Positions 17,654 to 26,085 of a DNA stretch of 64,000 nucleotides are shown in pieces. The translations under genes were made by a program, and so were the position numbers. Positions within the stretch are counted from its first letter, which is position 1, and each line of letters starts with the position of its first letter. Below the pieces are notes generated by a model. The model was not told the origin of the DNA and ran no database searches. It was given only the letters and a program-made list of their open reading frames with translations. Source of the stretch: CBDBJK01 sp965206395 (GTDB lineage Bacteria; Chloroflexota; Dehalococcoidia; Lucifugimonadales; CATOSD01); the NCBI GenBank assembly GCA_965206395.1, contig CBDBJK010000038.1, positions 588,189-652,188 of the forward strand. The letters run 5' to 3'.

Positions 17654-17758
17654 ATGGGGGTTGCCCTACCTTAGAGCATTCGATAAGCCTTGTAAAGAAA
17701 GGAGAGGCTATGCGTGAGGCGACGCAATAAGGCAGGCGCGTGCCACCCTGGAGGCTTC

Positions 17759-17792
17759 TTCACTCAGGTTAGATTCCCCTGAGTGAATTTTC
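17759..17792. terminator. Terminator between convergent genes
   Basis: TTCACTCAGG and CCTGAGTGAA form a 10-bp stem followed by TTTTC on the plus strand. It lies 40 bp beyond the convergent NIPSNAP gene's stop and 237 bp after the lipoprotein gene, so it could serve either direction. Confidence 0.65.
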
Positions 17793-17832
17793 AATAAGGC
17801 GCTGTCTTTGTCGCACAGTGGAATCGACTGAA

Positions 17833-18483
17833 TCACATTGCCGGGATGTCGTATGCCTTCATCAAGCAAACCCAAGATTTGAGGCTCATCTCCATCCGTC
17901 GAATTCTCAAAGCACGCTCGGCGTCCCACAGTTTTGGATCGACATCGTCTGGGCGCTGCCCAGCATACCTGGTCTGTTGCCAGTTGGTCGGGCTATGGTA
18001 TCCGGTCATCAGCAGGATTTCGAGAGGGTTCGTTGCCGCAATGGTCATCCATAGCCCGAGAATACAGGCGCCCTGCGACTCGATTCGCGGCCAGATTCCG
18101 GCCTCAGAGCAATGCACGAACTCATCGAGATTACTCATTTCGATCACGAATCTTCTGTACCCGTACACCGCCCGCCTGTCTTCAATAGGAATGACATCTT
18201 TAGGCCGAGCCGATATGGAGCGCATCAGTCGTGTTTTTTCACATTCAATGTAAGACACGGCATCGGCTGCCTGTTCGGATTGAGCCAGCGACCACGCTTC
18301 GAGATCAGGAAATCGGGTCATCTGCACGAAGTGGTTAAGTGGGTCGCCTATCATGCCGCCAAGGAGGGCGACCGGTACTGCGCCGTGCTTGGCAAGCGAC
18401 GGCCAGTATTTGTTATTGCAGTAACTGGCATACTCTGCCTCGCTGCCCTTTGAAACCAGTACCGTACGCTCTTCGTATATCAT
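17833..18483 (-). CDS. NIPSNAP-family protein, two tandem domains
   Basis: A 216-residue cytoplasmic protein with two ferredoxin-like (dimeric alpha+beta barrel) halves. The first starts MIYEERTVLVSKGSEAEYAS and includes YWPSLAKHGAVPVALLGG; the second starts VYGYRRFVIEMSNLDEFVH with IWPRIESQGACILGLW and TNPLEILLMTGY. This pattern fits the NIPSNAP/EthD-like group. Its ATG overlaps the stop of the SRPBCC gene by 4 bp (ATGA), so the two are co-translated. The family often sits in aromatic or xenobiotic pathways; activity is unknown. Confidence 0.75.
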   Translation of the reverse strand: MIYEERTVLVSKGSEAEYASYCNNKYWPSLAKHGAVPVALLGGMIGDPLNHFVQMTRFPDLEAWSLAQSEQAADAVSYIECEKTRLMRSISARPKDVIPIEDRRAVYGYRRFVIEMSNLDEFVHCSEAGIWPRIESQGACILGLWMTIAATNPLEILLMTGYHSPTNWQQTRYAGQRPDDVDPKLWDAERALRIRRMEMSLKSWVCLMKAYDIPAM

Positions 18484-18983
18484 CGACCCATTCCATCGTG
18501 CTCCGCCGCCGATTTTATGCCATCGAGGGTTGACATCATGTTGCGACGATGTTCGCTAACACGAGCCGCAACTACCTCCTCTTCCCGTTCAGGTATTTCG
18601 TTGATGCGGTGTGTCAGGCCAGATGGCCCCGGGCCGAGTTCGACTCGCTGGTGAACTCGAGTTCCGGTTCCCTCAGCGATGAGGTCGAATCGCCAGGTGG
18701 CTGCCGCATTGTCAGGGTCACCAACAGCCCAAGCGAATGATTTACCTGCCTCAGCCTCGACAACGGTTGACACACTCTCCCACTGCCTATCTCGTCGTTT
18801 GTTTTGGCCCCTAAAGCGGGCTCCGACGGCGACGCCGGTCGCTCCATTGAGCCATATACCCCCTTCGTATTCTGGGCTCCACTGCCCCATCTCGACGATG
18901 TCAGTAACCAGTTCCCATACGCGTGCGGGTGTAGCATCTATGAACATCTCCGCTTCTACGGTTGGCCGATCGCTCATACGCAT
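18480..18983 (-). CDS. SRPBCC (START/Bet v1-like) family protein
   Basis: A 167-residue protein with the typical polyketide-cyclase/dehydrase opening AEMFIDATPARVWELVTDIVEMGQWSPE, central GARFRGQNKRRDRQWE, and the strand FAWAVGDPDNAAATWRFDL followed by the long C-terminal helix. The fold forms a deep hydrophobic ligand cavity. AGGAGA lies 8 nt before the first ATG; a second ATG is two codons in. It is first in a two-gene unit with the NIPSNAP gene. Ligand unknown. Confidence 0.85.
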   Translation of the reverse strand: MRMSDRPTVEAEMFIDATPARVWELVTDIVEMGQWSPEYEGGIWLNGATGVAVGARFRGQNKRRDRQWESVSTVVEAEAGKSFAWAVGDPDNAAATWRFDLIAEGTGTRVHQRVELGPGPSGLTHRINEIPEREEEVVAARVSEHRRNMMSTLDGIKSAAEHDGMGR

Positions 18984-19059
18984 GATGTCATCTCCTAAAC
19001 TTTGACAACCCTAAGCCCTCAGTATCTCCCAGCTTGACGGCGCGCGCTCCATGAGCGTC

Positions 19060-19361
19060 CTACTCCGCTGTTATCCCCCCATCGATGACTAACTCAGCAC
19101 CGGTGACGAAAGAAGACTCATCGGAGGCCAGGTAAACCACGCCGTAAGCTACATCATCCGACGTTCCCAGCCTCCCCAAAGGTATTTCTGCTGCGCGCTT
19201 TTCAGGATCAACGGGAGCATCCTGGCGACGGAGCATTGGTGTATCAATGGGACCAGGATGGATTGAATTACACCTGATGTTGTCTTTTGCATACTGAACG
19301 GCAGTCGCTTTGGTGAACACCCGGACAGCACCTTTGGACGCGCTATAAGCAGGAGACGCTA
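19060..19361 (-). pseudogene. 3' part of an SDR gene split by IS630-type element
   Basis: Encodes the C-terminal part of a short-chain dehydrogenase/reductase: after the IS junction the frame gives ASPAYSASKGAVRVFTKA with the catalytic YxxxK, then HPGPIDTP and ELVIDGGITAE. Joining at a single TA to the 5' part (20611-21063) restores one open frame: GRR-LASPAYSASK. The intact protein would be about 250 residues and closely resembles the complete SDR at 38459-39211. Confidence 0.88.
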
Positions 19362-20610
19362 GTGGTTCAACGTTTTTGTATTGATGGGTAGAGTGACTTT
19401 AGCTTGATGCGCGCATCCTCGGTAGTGAAGCGCCAATCCACTCGTATCACATCCCGGTTGCGTTGATTCTGCCAAGCATTGACCTCGCCGCGCAGGATGT
19501 CTTGATTGGCAATCCGTCGGTCCAGGCACTGTCGAGCCAGCACACCGATCTCTATCTCCGCCATATTCAACCAACTCCCGTGTTTGGGAGTGTAGTGTAT
19601 CTCCAGTCGCTCAGCTATACGCCTCGCCTCAGCAGGCTCGAATGCCTCGTATAGCGAGGACAGCTTGTGAGTGTTGAGATTGTCCATTACCAGCACGATC
19701 CGGTCTCTGTCAGGGTAGTCCTCGTCGACCAGTTTCTTTATCACATGCGCCCAGTCCACCTTCGTGCGACGCTCTCTGACCTCGACTCGGCGCCATCCGT
19801 CCAACGGTGCAAACAGCATGAACAGGCTGCTCACTCCATTGCGCTCGTATTCGTAGTCGTATGCCGCCGATAAGCCGGGCGCTGCGGGACGCGGCACTCG
19901 CGTCTCCTTGACTTGCTGTTTGCTCGTCTCATCCATGCACACCAGAACCTCATTCCCATCGTACGGCCGTTGGTAGACCTCCAGTACGTCTTCCATCACG
20001 TCTTCCATCGCGCACACAAACTCCGCGCTCTGACCGGGCGGGATGCACCAACTCTGCTTCAGCCACGGCTTCAGTTCGTTTTTTTTTAAGCGCCTGGCGA
20101 ACCGTCTCGGTGCTAATGGTCCCGACTATCTCACACTCGACCAACTGGTCAGCCAACAGCTTCAGGGTCCAACTGGCACGCCCCTCCGGCGGTTCCCCGC
20201 AGGCCATCGCTATCAACCGTGCTTCACCTTCGCCGTCCAGTCTCTTTTGACGCCGACGCAGTTGCTTTTTGCGATTCAGCGCAGACTCGACCCCCTCCTC
20301 CACACAGCGCTTGCGTATTCGCTCGACCGTTGACTGTCCCACACCGAGCGCGCTGGTGATGTCCGCGTCCTTCATTCCCCCGTCCGAGCGTGACTCATCG
20401 CTCATCAGCAGAATGCGCGCATGGGTCTGTTTGTACGCCGCAGCCCGACCGCGTGAGACCAAGGCGTTGAGTTCCTGTTGTTCGTCGGTAGTCAGTCTGA
20501 TACGGTACTTCTTGGTAGACATCATGGTTCCTCCTCGGTTCAACGTTACGATTGAACCCCCAAGAGGAACAATGACTATCATGGTATTCATTTCAATGAT
20601 GTTGGACCAC
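19362..20610 (-). mobile_element. IS630-family insertion sequence, copy 1 (1249 bp)
   Basis: Ends are GTGGTTCAACG and, from the other side, GTGGTCCAACATC, flanked by TA on both sides (19360-19361, 20611-20612), the target duplication of IS630/Tc1-mariner elements. It inserted into an SDR gene. A copy with one difference noticed in the coding region is at 39627-40875, same orientation. Confidence 0.93.
19367..20525 (-). CDS. IS630-family transposase, two frames joined at an A9 run (copy 1)
   Basis: Frame 1 (ATG 20525, behind GAGGAGG) carries the helix-turn-helix region (GVGQSTVERIRKRCVEEG) up to TVRQALKK. At a run of nine A the frame must change by one to continue as NELKPWLKQSW..QSAEFVCAMEDV, then VLVCMDETSKQ (first Asp), VMDNLNTHK (second Asp) and TPKHGSWLNMAEIEIG (Glu), the IS630 DDE motif. 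Both copies in the window have the same A9, so slippage on the A-run is likely programmed rather than a mutation. Confidence 0.88.
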
Positions 20611-21063
20611 TAGCCTGCGACCTACTATGCCGGCGATGGAGGATATGTTGATTATGGAACCTTTACTCGCTCGCCGCATGGCAGGAATAGCATGTTTGGT
20701 ACCTAAAAACACTCCCTTGGCATTCACATCCATAATCTCGTCCCAGTCTTGAGTAGAGATATCTTCCAGGTCATGGGTGCGAGATATGCCAGCATTGTTC
20801 ACCAATATGTCCAATCTACCATATTTGGTTTCTGCGAGTTCCACCGCTCTTTGCCAGTCGTCTTCGCTAGTTGCATCTAAGTGAAGGTAGGTGACTTCTC
20901 CGCCAAGTTCACGGATCTGCGCTTCTAGCTTGCGCCCCTCCTCGTCCAGGACATCACCGAAGACCACCTTGGCTCCCTCTTTAACGAATAACGCGGCCTC
21001 GACAGCACCTTGCCCTCGAGCACCACCACTTATGATTGCTACTTTGCCGTCAAGTCTACCCAT
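20611..21063 (-). pseudogene. 5' part of the SDR gene split by IS630-type element
   Basis: Begins MGRLDGKVAIISGGARGQG (Rossmann glycine motif), then DVLDEEGRKL, ILVNNAGISR (NNAG) and GSIINISSIAGIVGRR, and enters the IS before the catalytic Tyr. AGGAGA precedes the ATG. With the IS in place no active enzyme can be made. Confidence 0.88.
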
Positions 21064-21252
21064 TTCTGTCTCCTGCTATCGTTTTATTCAGATAATAGCC
21101 TCTGGAATAAGGTCAGGTGTGCCTGGAATGCCATAGAGTTATGAGCCGGTTGATGACGTGAGATGCAACTGTTTGATGCCGGACGCGCCCTGGCTGCGCT
21201 AGCTGACTTTAGAGCAATTGGCAGAAGACATCTTGTTGATTTTATTCCGACG

Positions 21253-21651
21253 CTACAGCACCGACGCTACAGCCGCGCGCGCGCAGTCCTCATCCTCTTG
21301 AGACGTTCCGCCTCCCACACCGCACGCGCCTATGGTAGCTCCGTTCCGTATCAATGGCACGCCGCCCTGACTCGGGATCATGTGACCGCCTTCAGCCGCG
21401 CCAATCCCGCTAATGATAGCGCTGTTGGCCCGTTCCTGAAGCTCGCCACTCGGTCTTCCGAACGCGACGGACGCGACGGCTTTCCCCTGGCTTCCGTAAG
21501 CACCTGCCCATATCGCACCGTCCATCCTGTTAAATGCGACAAGCCTCCCGCCCGCGTCACAGACAGCGACGTTTATTTTGATGTTGAGTTCTTCGGCCTT
21601 CGCTATAGCCGCCTGCACCATGCGGTTTGCCTCGTCGAGTGTAAGACTCAT
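21253..21651 (-). CDS. GlcG/HbpS-family protein
   Basis: A 132-residue protein of the GlcG/HbpS (DUF336) family: MSLTLDEANRMVQAAIAKAEELN, INVAVCDAGGRLVAFNRMDGA, KAVASVAFGRPS, GGVPLIRNGATIGACGVGGG and DEDCARAAV are all recognisable. Members bind haem or small ligands or act near glycolate and aromatic catabolism genes; no signal peptide is present. AGGAGG lies 6-7 nt before the ATG. Confidence 0.9.
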   Translation of the reverse strand: MSLTLDEANRMVQAAIAKAEELNIKINVAVCDAGGRLVAFNRMDGAIWAGAYGSQGKAVASVAFGRPSGELQERANSAIISGIGAAEGGHMIPSQGGVPLIRNGATIGACGVGGGTSQEDEDCARAAVASVL

Positions 21652-21876
21652 TGCCTAGCCTCCTTTTGGTCTGCCAAGTTTCTTTAAGTACGGTCCAGCC
21701 AATTCATCTGGATATTGAAGTAATCGCGCTCACTGACGCATCGGGGTCACGGACAACGAAATTACTTCGCGGCAGTTGACCGATGTAGTCACCTCTCCCT
21801 ATGCCGATAACGTCCGCGAACCAGTCTGTAAGCGACCCTCTCCGATCCGAGTTTGGAGAGGAAAGGTGCAATGAGC

Positions 21877-22680
21877 CTAAATGCCCTGCCACCAACGTCG
21901 GCCTTCAACGCGAACGAAACGTCCAAAGCCCGGATCCGGGAAATGACCGGCAGAAACCATGATTCCTTCTTTTTCCAGCATGTCCAACACGTCGTTTCGG
22001 GTCTTCCGTGATATTTCCGGTTGGATGTCGAAAATCGGGTTCCAGTCGGTGTAATGGGCCTGCGCTGGAGTGTGTGCTACGTCGCCGAGGATGTAGGCAC
22101 GCTCGCCCTGCGACGACACGATGATTGACGTGTGGCCGGGTGTGTGTCCTGGAGTTGGCACAGTCCTCAGGTCGTCAGTTATGTTGTACTCATCGTCAAC
22201 CAGGTCCAAAAGCTTGAGGTCGTTTAGTGGCATAACCTGGTTCTGAACGTGTTCAGCGTTTTCCAAAACGGATGGTTGTGACCAGTATTCGTAGTCGCTT
22301 CGTGGAGCAAGGTATCGAGCGTTCGGAAAAGTAGGCTTACCGTCCGACAGGTTCCAGCCCACATGATCCGGGTGGAGATGGGTGAGGAATACGATTTCCA
22401 CGGCGTCTCGATCAATGCCTTTACTCTTCATATCGTCTAGGAGCTGGCCGCCTGGCTCGGTTTGCATGCCAGTGTCCACGATAACGAGTTTGCCTCCAGA
22501 GCGAACAGCTACTGTGCCGTATCGTGAAATCTGCTCGTCGTTTTCATTCAGTAAACCAGGGAACTCTTTCCACTGTTCAATCTTGGTATCAGGAAATGGC
22601 ATGAGCGGTGATCTAATCGGAAACCCATCATTAACCGAGACTAATTCTACATTCCCTACGTTGATTTTATAGGATGGCAT
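21877..22680 (-). CDS. MBL-fold metallo-hydrolase
   Basis: A 267-residue cytoplasmic enzyme with the metallo-beta-lactamase metal motif THLHPDHVGW (HxHxDH), the second-shell VPTPGHTPGHTS, ILGDVAHTP with the bridging Asp, and SAGHFPDPGFG near the end. The N-terminus (GNVELVSVNDG) fits the N-acyl-homoserine-lactonase/quorum-quenching-like branch, but lactone hydrolysis is only one possibility. It is transcribed from dispersed promoter copy G, divergent from the MFS transporter driven by copy B. Confidence 0.88.
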   Translation of the reverse strand: MPSYKINVGNVELVSVNDGFPIRSPLMPFPDTKIEQWKEFPGLLNENDEQISRYGTVAVRSGGKLVIVDTGMQTEPGGQLLDDMKSKGIDRDAVEIVFLTHLHPDHVGWNLSDGKPTFPNARYLAPRSDYEYWSQPSVLENAEHVQNQVMPLNDLKLLDLVDDEYNITDDLRTVPTPGHTPGHTSIIVSSQGERAYILGDVAHTPAQAHYTDWNPIFDIQPEISRKTRNDVLDMLEKEGIMVSAGHFPDPGFGRFVRVEGRRWWQGI

Positions 22681-22700
22681 TTTGGTGTTCCTTTCTACGA

Positions 22701-22748
22701 CTAAGCATCCTGAACTGATATTTTCCAGATGGATTTCAGTGCTTTCAT
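22701..22748 (-). CDS. Leader peptide ORF of promoter copy G (15 residues)
   Basis: ATG 22748 opens MKALKSIWKISVQDA and stops at TAG (22701-22703), 20 bp before the MBL-fold gene. The first nine codons are shared with the leader ORFs of copies B, C, E and F. The upstream GGTG is a weak ribosome site. Whether it is translated is unknown. Confidence 0.4.
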   Translation of the reverse strand: MKALKSIWKISVQDA

Positions 22749-22823
22749 GAATGCACCATTCTGAGATAACACAGACAATACGACCACATGCTCATGTTGT
22801 CAACCGCCATCTGAAGTGCTCAA
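22704..22823 (-). promoter_or_regulatory. Dispersed promoter element, copy G
   Basis: Read on the minus strand: TTGAGC, 14 bp, TTGACA (22798-22803), 17-bp spacer (ACATGAGCATGTGGTCG), -10 TATTGT (22775-22780). The leader GTGTTATCTCAGAATGGTGCATTCATGAAAGC... matches the others closely. It drives the MBL-fold gene and is back to back with copy B, with about 118 bp between their -35 boxes. Confidence 0.85.
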
Positions 22824-22900
22824 CGTTAGCGATTCATAATCGAGGCCCCTGGGCTGCTGTCAGACGTATCTGAACTGCGGTAGAGTGATGAACCTGCAAA

Positions 22901-23010
22901 TTGAGTGCGGTTGGTAGCAGTTGACAACTTCAGAAGGCGGTCATATAGTTCGTGCTATCCCAGGATGGTATGTTCATGAGAGCACCGAATTTTACCTGGG
23001 AAATACAGGC
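22901..23010 (+). promoter_or_regulatory. Dispersed promoter element, copy B
   Basis: TTGAGT (22901-22906), 14 bp, -35 TTGACA (22921-22926), 17-bp spacer (ACTTCAGAAGGCGGTCA), -10 TATAGT (22944-22949). The leader contains a GUGCUAU...AUGGUAU hairpin and the conserved TGGGAAATA. It drives the leader ORF and MFS transporter. Confidence 0.88.
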
Positions 23011-23116
23011 TCAATCCTCTATCGTAAGGGGAGAGGTGTCACTTTTGAATTGGCAGAGGTACTGCAAAAAGTTTGCGCCTGTTATATATGGTGGCTGGTG
23101 TAGGATAGGGATATGA
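22976..23116 (+). CDS. Leader peptide ORF of promoter copy B (46 residues), overlapping the MFS start
   Basis: ATG 22976 opens MRAPNFTWEIQAQSS and runs 46 codons to a TGA at 23114-23116, which overlaps the transporter's ATG (23113) as ATGA. The first nine codons align with M-K-A-L-x-x-I-W-E of other copies. The overlap would couple transporter translation to this ORF. I know no family for it. Confidence 0.45.
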   Translation: MRAPNFTWEIQAQSSIVRGEVSLLNWQRYCKKFAPVIYGGWCRIGI

Positions 23117-24417
23117 ACCTGGACCCAAAGGGCAAGCAGCCCATTTTCTACGGTTGGTACATCGTTGCCACCTGCTTTTTCATTGGATTCCTCACGGTAG
23201 GGTCGCGGAACGCCGTTGGCATCTTCATTATTCCGATGAGCGAGGAATTTGGGTGGAACCGGACCACCATTTCTCTGGCCGTGGCGCTGGGTTTCCTGGT
23301 CAACGGACTGACTCAGCCCTTCCTGGGCCACTTTTTCGATAGGTTCGGGGCCAGGCGAGTAATACTATTCGGCTTAGTGGTCATCGGGCTGGCCACCTTC
23401 TCTCTAAGTCTCACCTTCCATTTCCTCTACCTGTTATTCATGTTCGGGTTCGTTCTTTCGACGGCGTTGAGCAGCGCTTCGGTAACCAACACCATGGCCC
23501 TGACCTCCCGATGGTTCCGGCGGCGGCGGGCCACAGCGATGGGTTTCACCTCCGCGGGCACTCAGGCTGGCGGAATGCTTCTGATACCATTTGCTATGTA
23601 CCTGCTGCAGGCCACGAACTGGCGGGTGACCTGGGCTGCTCTGGGTCTGTTAACGTTGGTGTTGGCGGTCCCTCTGGCCTACATATTTATCCGCAACGAC
23701 CCCTCGGAGAAAGGGCTCCAACCCGACGGTGACAAGGAGCTGTCAGAAGGTGGAGTGGTCGGACCGCCGGAGCGTCGGCAGGGACTTTATGAAGTGGACC
23801 ATTGGAAGGAGTCATTCCGGACACCACCGATGTGGCAGCTCTCCTCGTCGTACGTAGCTTGCGGGGTTACCACGGGTCTGATAGCGGCTCATTTCGTGCC
23901 CCTGGCGATAGATCGGGGCGTGTCGCCGGGTCTGGCCGCCACCATATTTGGTCTGATGGCGGGCTTAAATGTCTTGGGAGGCATAGTCGCGGGAATTTTG
24001 TCCGACCGGTTCAGAAGGAAGAACGTGTTAGCTGTAGTATATCTTGTGCGGGGCACCGCCTTCATATTGTTATTGATTGTGCCCGGCAGCATAGGGCTGT
24101 GGGCTTTTGCGTTGCTGGCCGGGTTATCCTGGCTGGCCAGCGTTCCCTTGACCTCCTCGTTAACCGCCGATGTTTACGGCCTGAAGGCCTTGGCAACCAT
24201 ATCTGGGGTGATCTTCATGTGGCACCAATTTGGCAGTTTCTCCATGATACTGCTGGCCGGATTTCTTTACGACCTGACCGGTTCTTACACAATCCCATTT
24301 GCCATCACCGGTGCCCTCCTATTCCCGGCAGCCATTGCCGCCTTCAGCATCAAAGAGGGCAAGTATTCAGCGCGTTACCAGGCCGTGCCTGCAGTAACAG
24401 CAAGCGCAGGGGACTGA
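23113..24417 (+). CDS. MFS transporter (12 helices)
   Basis: A 434-residue permease with twelve predicted hydrophobic segments. The start KQPIFYGWYIVATCFFIGFLTVG is typical of the OFA/monocarboxylate-type MFS branch; the loop 2-3 motif appears as GHFFDRFGARRV and the central cytoplasmic loop runs about residues 200-245 (NDPSEKGLQPDGDKEL). A second-half GILSDRFRRKNV motif is also visible. Its start overlaps the copy-B leader ORF. Anion or carboxylate uptake is inference from the family and from the catabolic neighbours. Confidence 0.92.
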   Translation: MNLDPKGKQPIFYGWYIVATCFFIGFLTVGSRNAVGIFIIPMSEEFGWNRTTISLAVALGFLVNGLTQPFLGHFFDRFGARRVILFGLVVIGLATFSLSLTFHFLYLLFMFGFVLSTALSSASVTNTMALTSRWFRRRRATAMGFTSAGTQAGGMLLIPFAMYLLQATNWRVTWAALGLLTLVLAVPLAYIFIRNDPSEKGLQPDGDKELSEGGVVGPPERRQGLYEVDHWKESFRTPPMWQLSSSYVACGVTTGLIAAHFVPLAIDRGVSPGLAATIFGLMAGLNVLGGIVAGILSDRFRRKNVLAVVYLVRGTAFILLLIVPGSIGLWAFALLAGLSWLASVPLTSSLTADVYGLKALATISGVIFMWHQFGSFSMILLAGFLYDLTGSYTIPFAITGALLFPAAIAAFSIKEGKYSARYQAVPAVTASAGD

Positions 24418-24423
24418 CAGCCG

Positions 24424-24654
24424 ATGCTTTGGGCAACACTTTTGTCAGTGGCGTTTCACCACGGCGAGGTGGCGGACCCGACCTTACTGGAATGGATTAA
24501 AACCCGCCTGGACGACCTGTTAAATTTGGGGCCGTGGACAGTGGTGATCTTCTTGGGAATTGTGATTGCTGCGATACCTGTGGGCGTGGTGGCGTTCTAC
24601 TTGTTGCAGCAGCGCCGTCAGGTAGGGAGGGATAACCGTCAGCCTTTACCCTAA
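24424..24654 (+). CDS. Small single-pass membrane protein downstream of MFS gene
   Basis: A 76-residue protein with one strong hydrophobic helix (PWTVVIFLGIVIAAIPVGVVAFYLL) and a basic cytoplasmic tail (QQRRQVGRDNRQ). It starts 7 bp after the transporter stop and is surely co-transcribed. It could be an accessory subunit of the transporter; no family is recognised. Confidence 0.6.
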   Translation: MLWATLLSVAFHHGEVADPTLLEWIKTRLDDLLNLGPWTVVIFLGIVIAAIPVGVVAFYLLQQRRQVGRDNRQPLP

Positions 24655-24688
24655 ATTATTTGGAAGCGGGTCTATTCGTCCGCTGTAG

Positions 24689-24823
24689 AACCCCCTAAAT
24701 CCTGCTTTGCATGAAGAACTTTACTTACTCTTATACCGACTTCTGGTCGCAGATACCCAGCGCGGACGGCTCCAGATATACAACAAACTGAAAGGTTATC
24801 TAGACCCGCAGTTCAATTTGTAG
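24689..24823 (+). pseudogene. Possible fragment of a lost gene
   Basis: An open stretch without a start codon reads ALHEELYLLLYRLLVADTQ then GRLQIYNKLKGYLDPQFNL and stop. The amphipathic pattern looks protein-like but I recognise no family. Otherwise the region from 24655 to 24978 holds nothing I can support. Confidence 0.25.
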
Positions 24824-24978
24824 GACAAGCGCCTCTGCAAAATGGGGCATTCGCTCCTCAACTGCTCGTCTCTTGCTACCACCGGATGGGGAAACACCAT
24901 GTTGTTCCCGTAGCTGGCCCGATGCTTCAGATTGATTGGCTTGCAGTTGTTCAGGTACAAACGTTTCCTCGGGGTTGA

Positions 24979-26013
24979 TTACAGTAGATCACCCTGGAAA
25001 ATGGCGGACTGCTTGCGGAAAACCTGGAGGCGATGGCGGGCGGCCTCCACGACAAATATCCGGCCCTCATCATCGACTTCTACTGCGATTGGCCCCTGGA
25101 AAGCCTTCTCACGTTCGTGCAGGCCCTGTGCCATTTCCCGGCCTTTTACCGCTAACGGGTCCAACTCTACACGTTCTCTTCCCCACTTGGACATAGTTGC
25201 CTCGCCGGTTAGCTTAGTGATAAAGTTGCCATCCGCGTCGAACACCTGAAGCCGGTCGTTCTTGAAATCGGTCACGTAAATAGTTCCGTCCCTATCGACT
25301 GCGACTCCAGTAGGCCGGTTGAACTCCCCATCACCCTGCCCCGACTTACCAAACTTCATTAGAAACCGGCCGTCAGGCGCGAATTTCTGAATGCGGTCGT
25401 TTCGCCAGTCGGCCACGTACACATCGCCATTCTTGTCAATCTCTATGCCCCAGGGAGTGTTGAACTCGCCATCGCCATTGCCGCTTCGGCCCCAGTTAAA
25501 CAAGAATTCACCCTCTTTGGTGAATACTTGGACCCGGTTATTCAGGCTATCCACCAGATAGAGGCTGTCATTCTCATCGAAGGCCAGCCCGGAGGGTCGG
25601 TTAATCTCGCCATCACCATCGCCCAATGTGCCCCATTTCCCGATCCATTCTCCATCTTTGTTGAACACGGAGATTCGGTTGAGCCACTCGTCGGCAACGT
25701 AGGCGGTGCCATCGGAGTCAAGCGCGACGGATGTGGGCCACATGAAGCTACCATCAGGGGCTTCAGCGTCGGCGTCCTCAGGGCTAACTTTGTGTCCGAA
25801 ATCTCTGACTAATTCCTCGTCCACCGTGAATACCGTAACCCGTTTGCACGGAAAAAATGCCGGGGTCTCGGTGCCGCGGCTAAGTACGTACAACAAGTTT
25901 CCCTCGCCCCGGGTTATCGCCACCGGGTAAAAGAACCCGTTCCCACTTCTGACTTCTTGCCGTCCGATTGTATGACTATATTGAAATGTTACAGGTGCAA
26001 TCTGAGTAACCAT
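24979..26013 (-). CDS. NHL-repeat beta-propeller protein
   Basis: A 344-residue protein made of NHL repeats. At least five blades are clear, each with a variant of WPTSVALDSDGTAYVADEWLNR / ISVFNKDGEWIGKWG followed by GDGDGEFNxPxG. The ATG at 26013 lies 7 nt after GAGG; the frame's GTG at 26025 is inside the ribosome site. No signal peptide is visible. Such propellers can be scaffolds or, as peptidyl-alpha-hydroxyglycine lyase-like proteins, enzymes. It is followed upstream on the same strand by the DUF1501/DUF1800 pair and may be co-expressed. Confidence 0.88.
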   Translation of the reverse strand: MVTQIAPVTFQYSHTIGRQEVRSGNGFFYPVAITRGEGNLLYVLSRGTETPAFFPCKRVTVFTVDEELVRDFGHKVSPEDADAEAPDGSFMWPTSVALDSDGTAYVADEWLNRISVFNKDGEWIGKWGTLGDGDGEINRPSGLAFDENDSLYLVDSLNNRVQVFTKEGEFLFNWGRSGNGDGEFNTPWGIEIDKNGDVYVADWRNDRIQKFAPDGRFLMKFGKSGQGDGEFNRPTGVAVDRDGTIYVTDFKNDRLQVFDADGNFITKLTGEATMSKWGRERVELDPLAVKGREMAQGLHEREKAFQGPIAVEVDDEGRIFVVEAARHRLQVFRKQSAIFQGDLL

Positions 26014-26085
26014 TTTTTTCCTCACATTGGTGTCTTGCTCACAAGTGACTGAACTCCAACTACCAGACGCCGAGGTCTCACCTAG

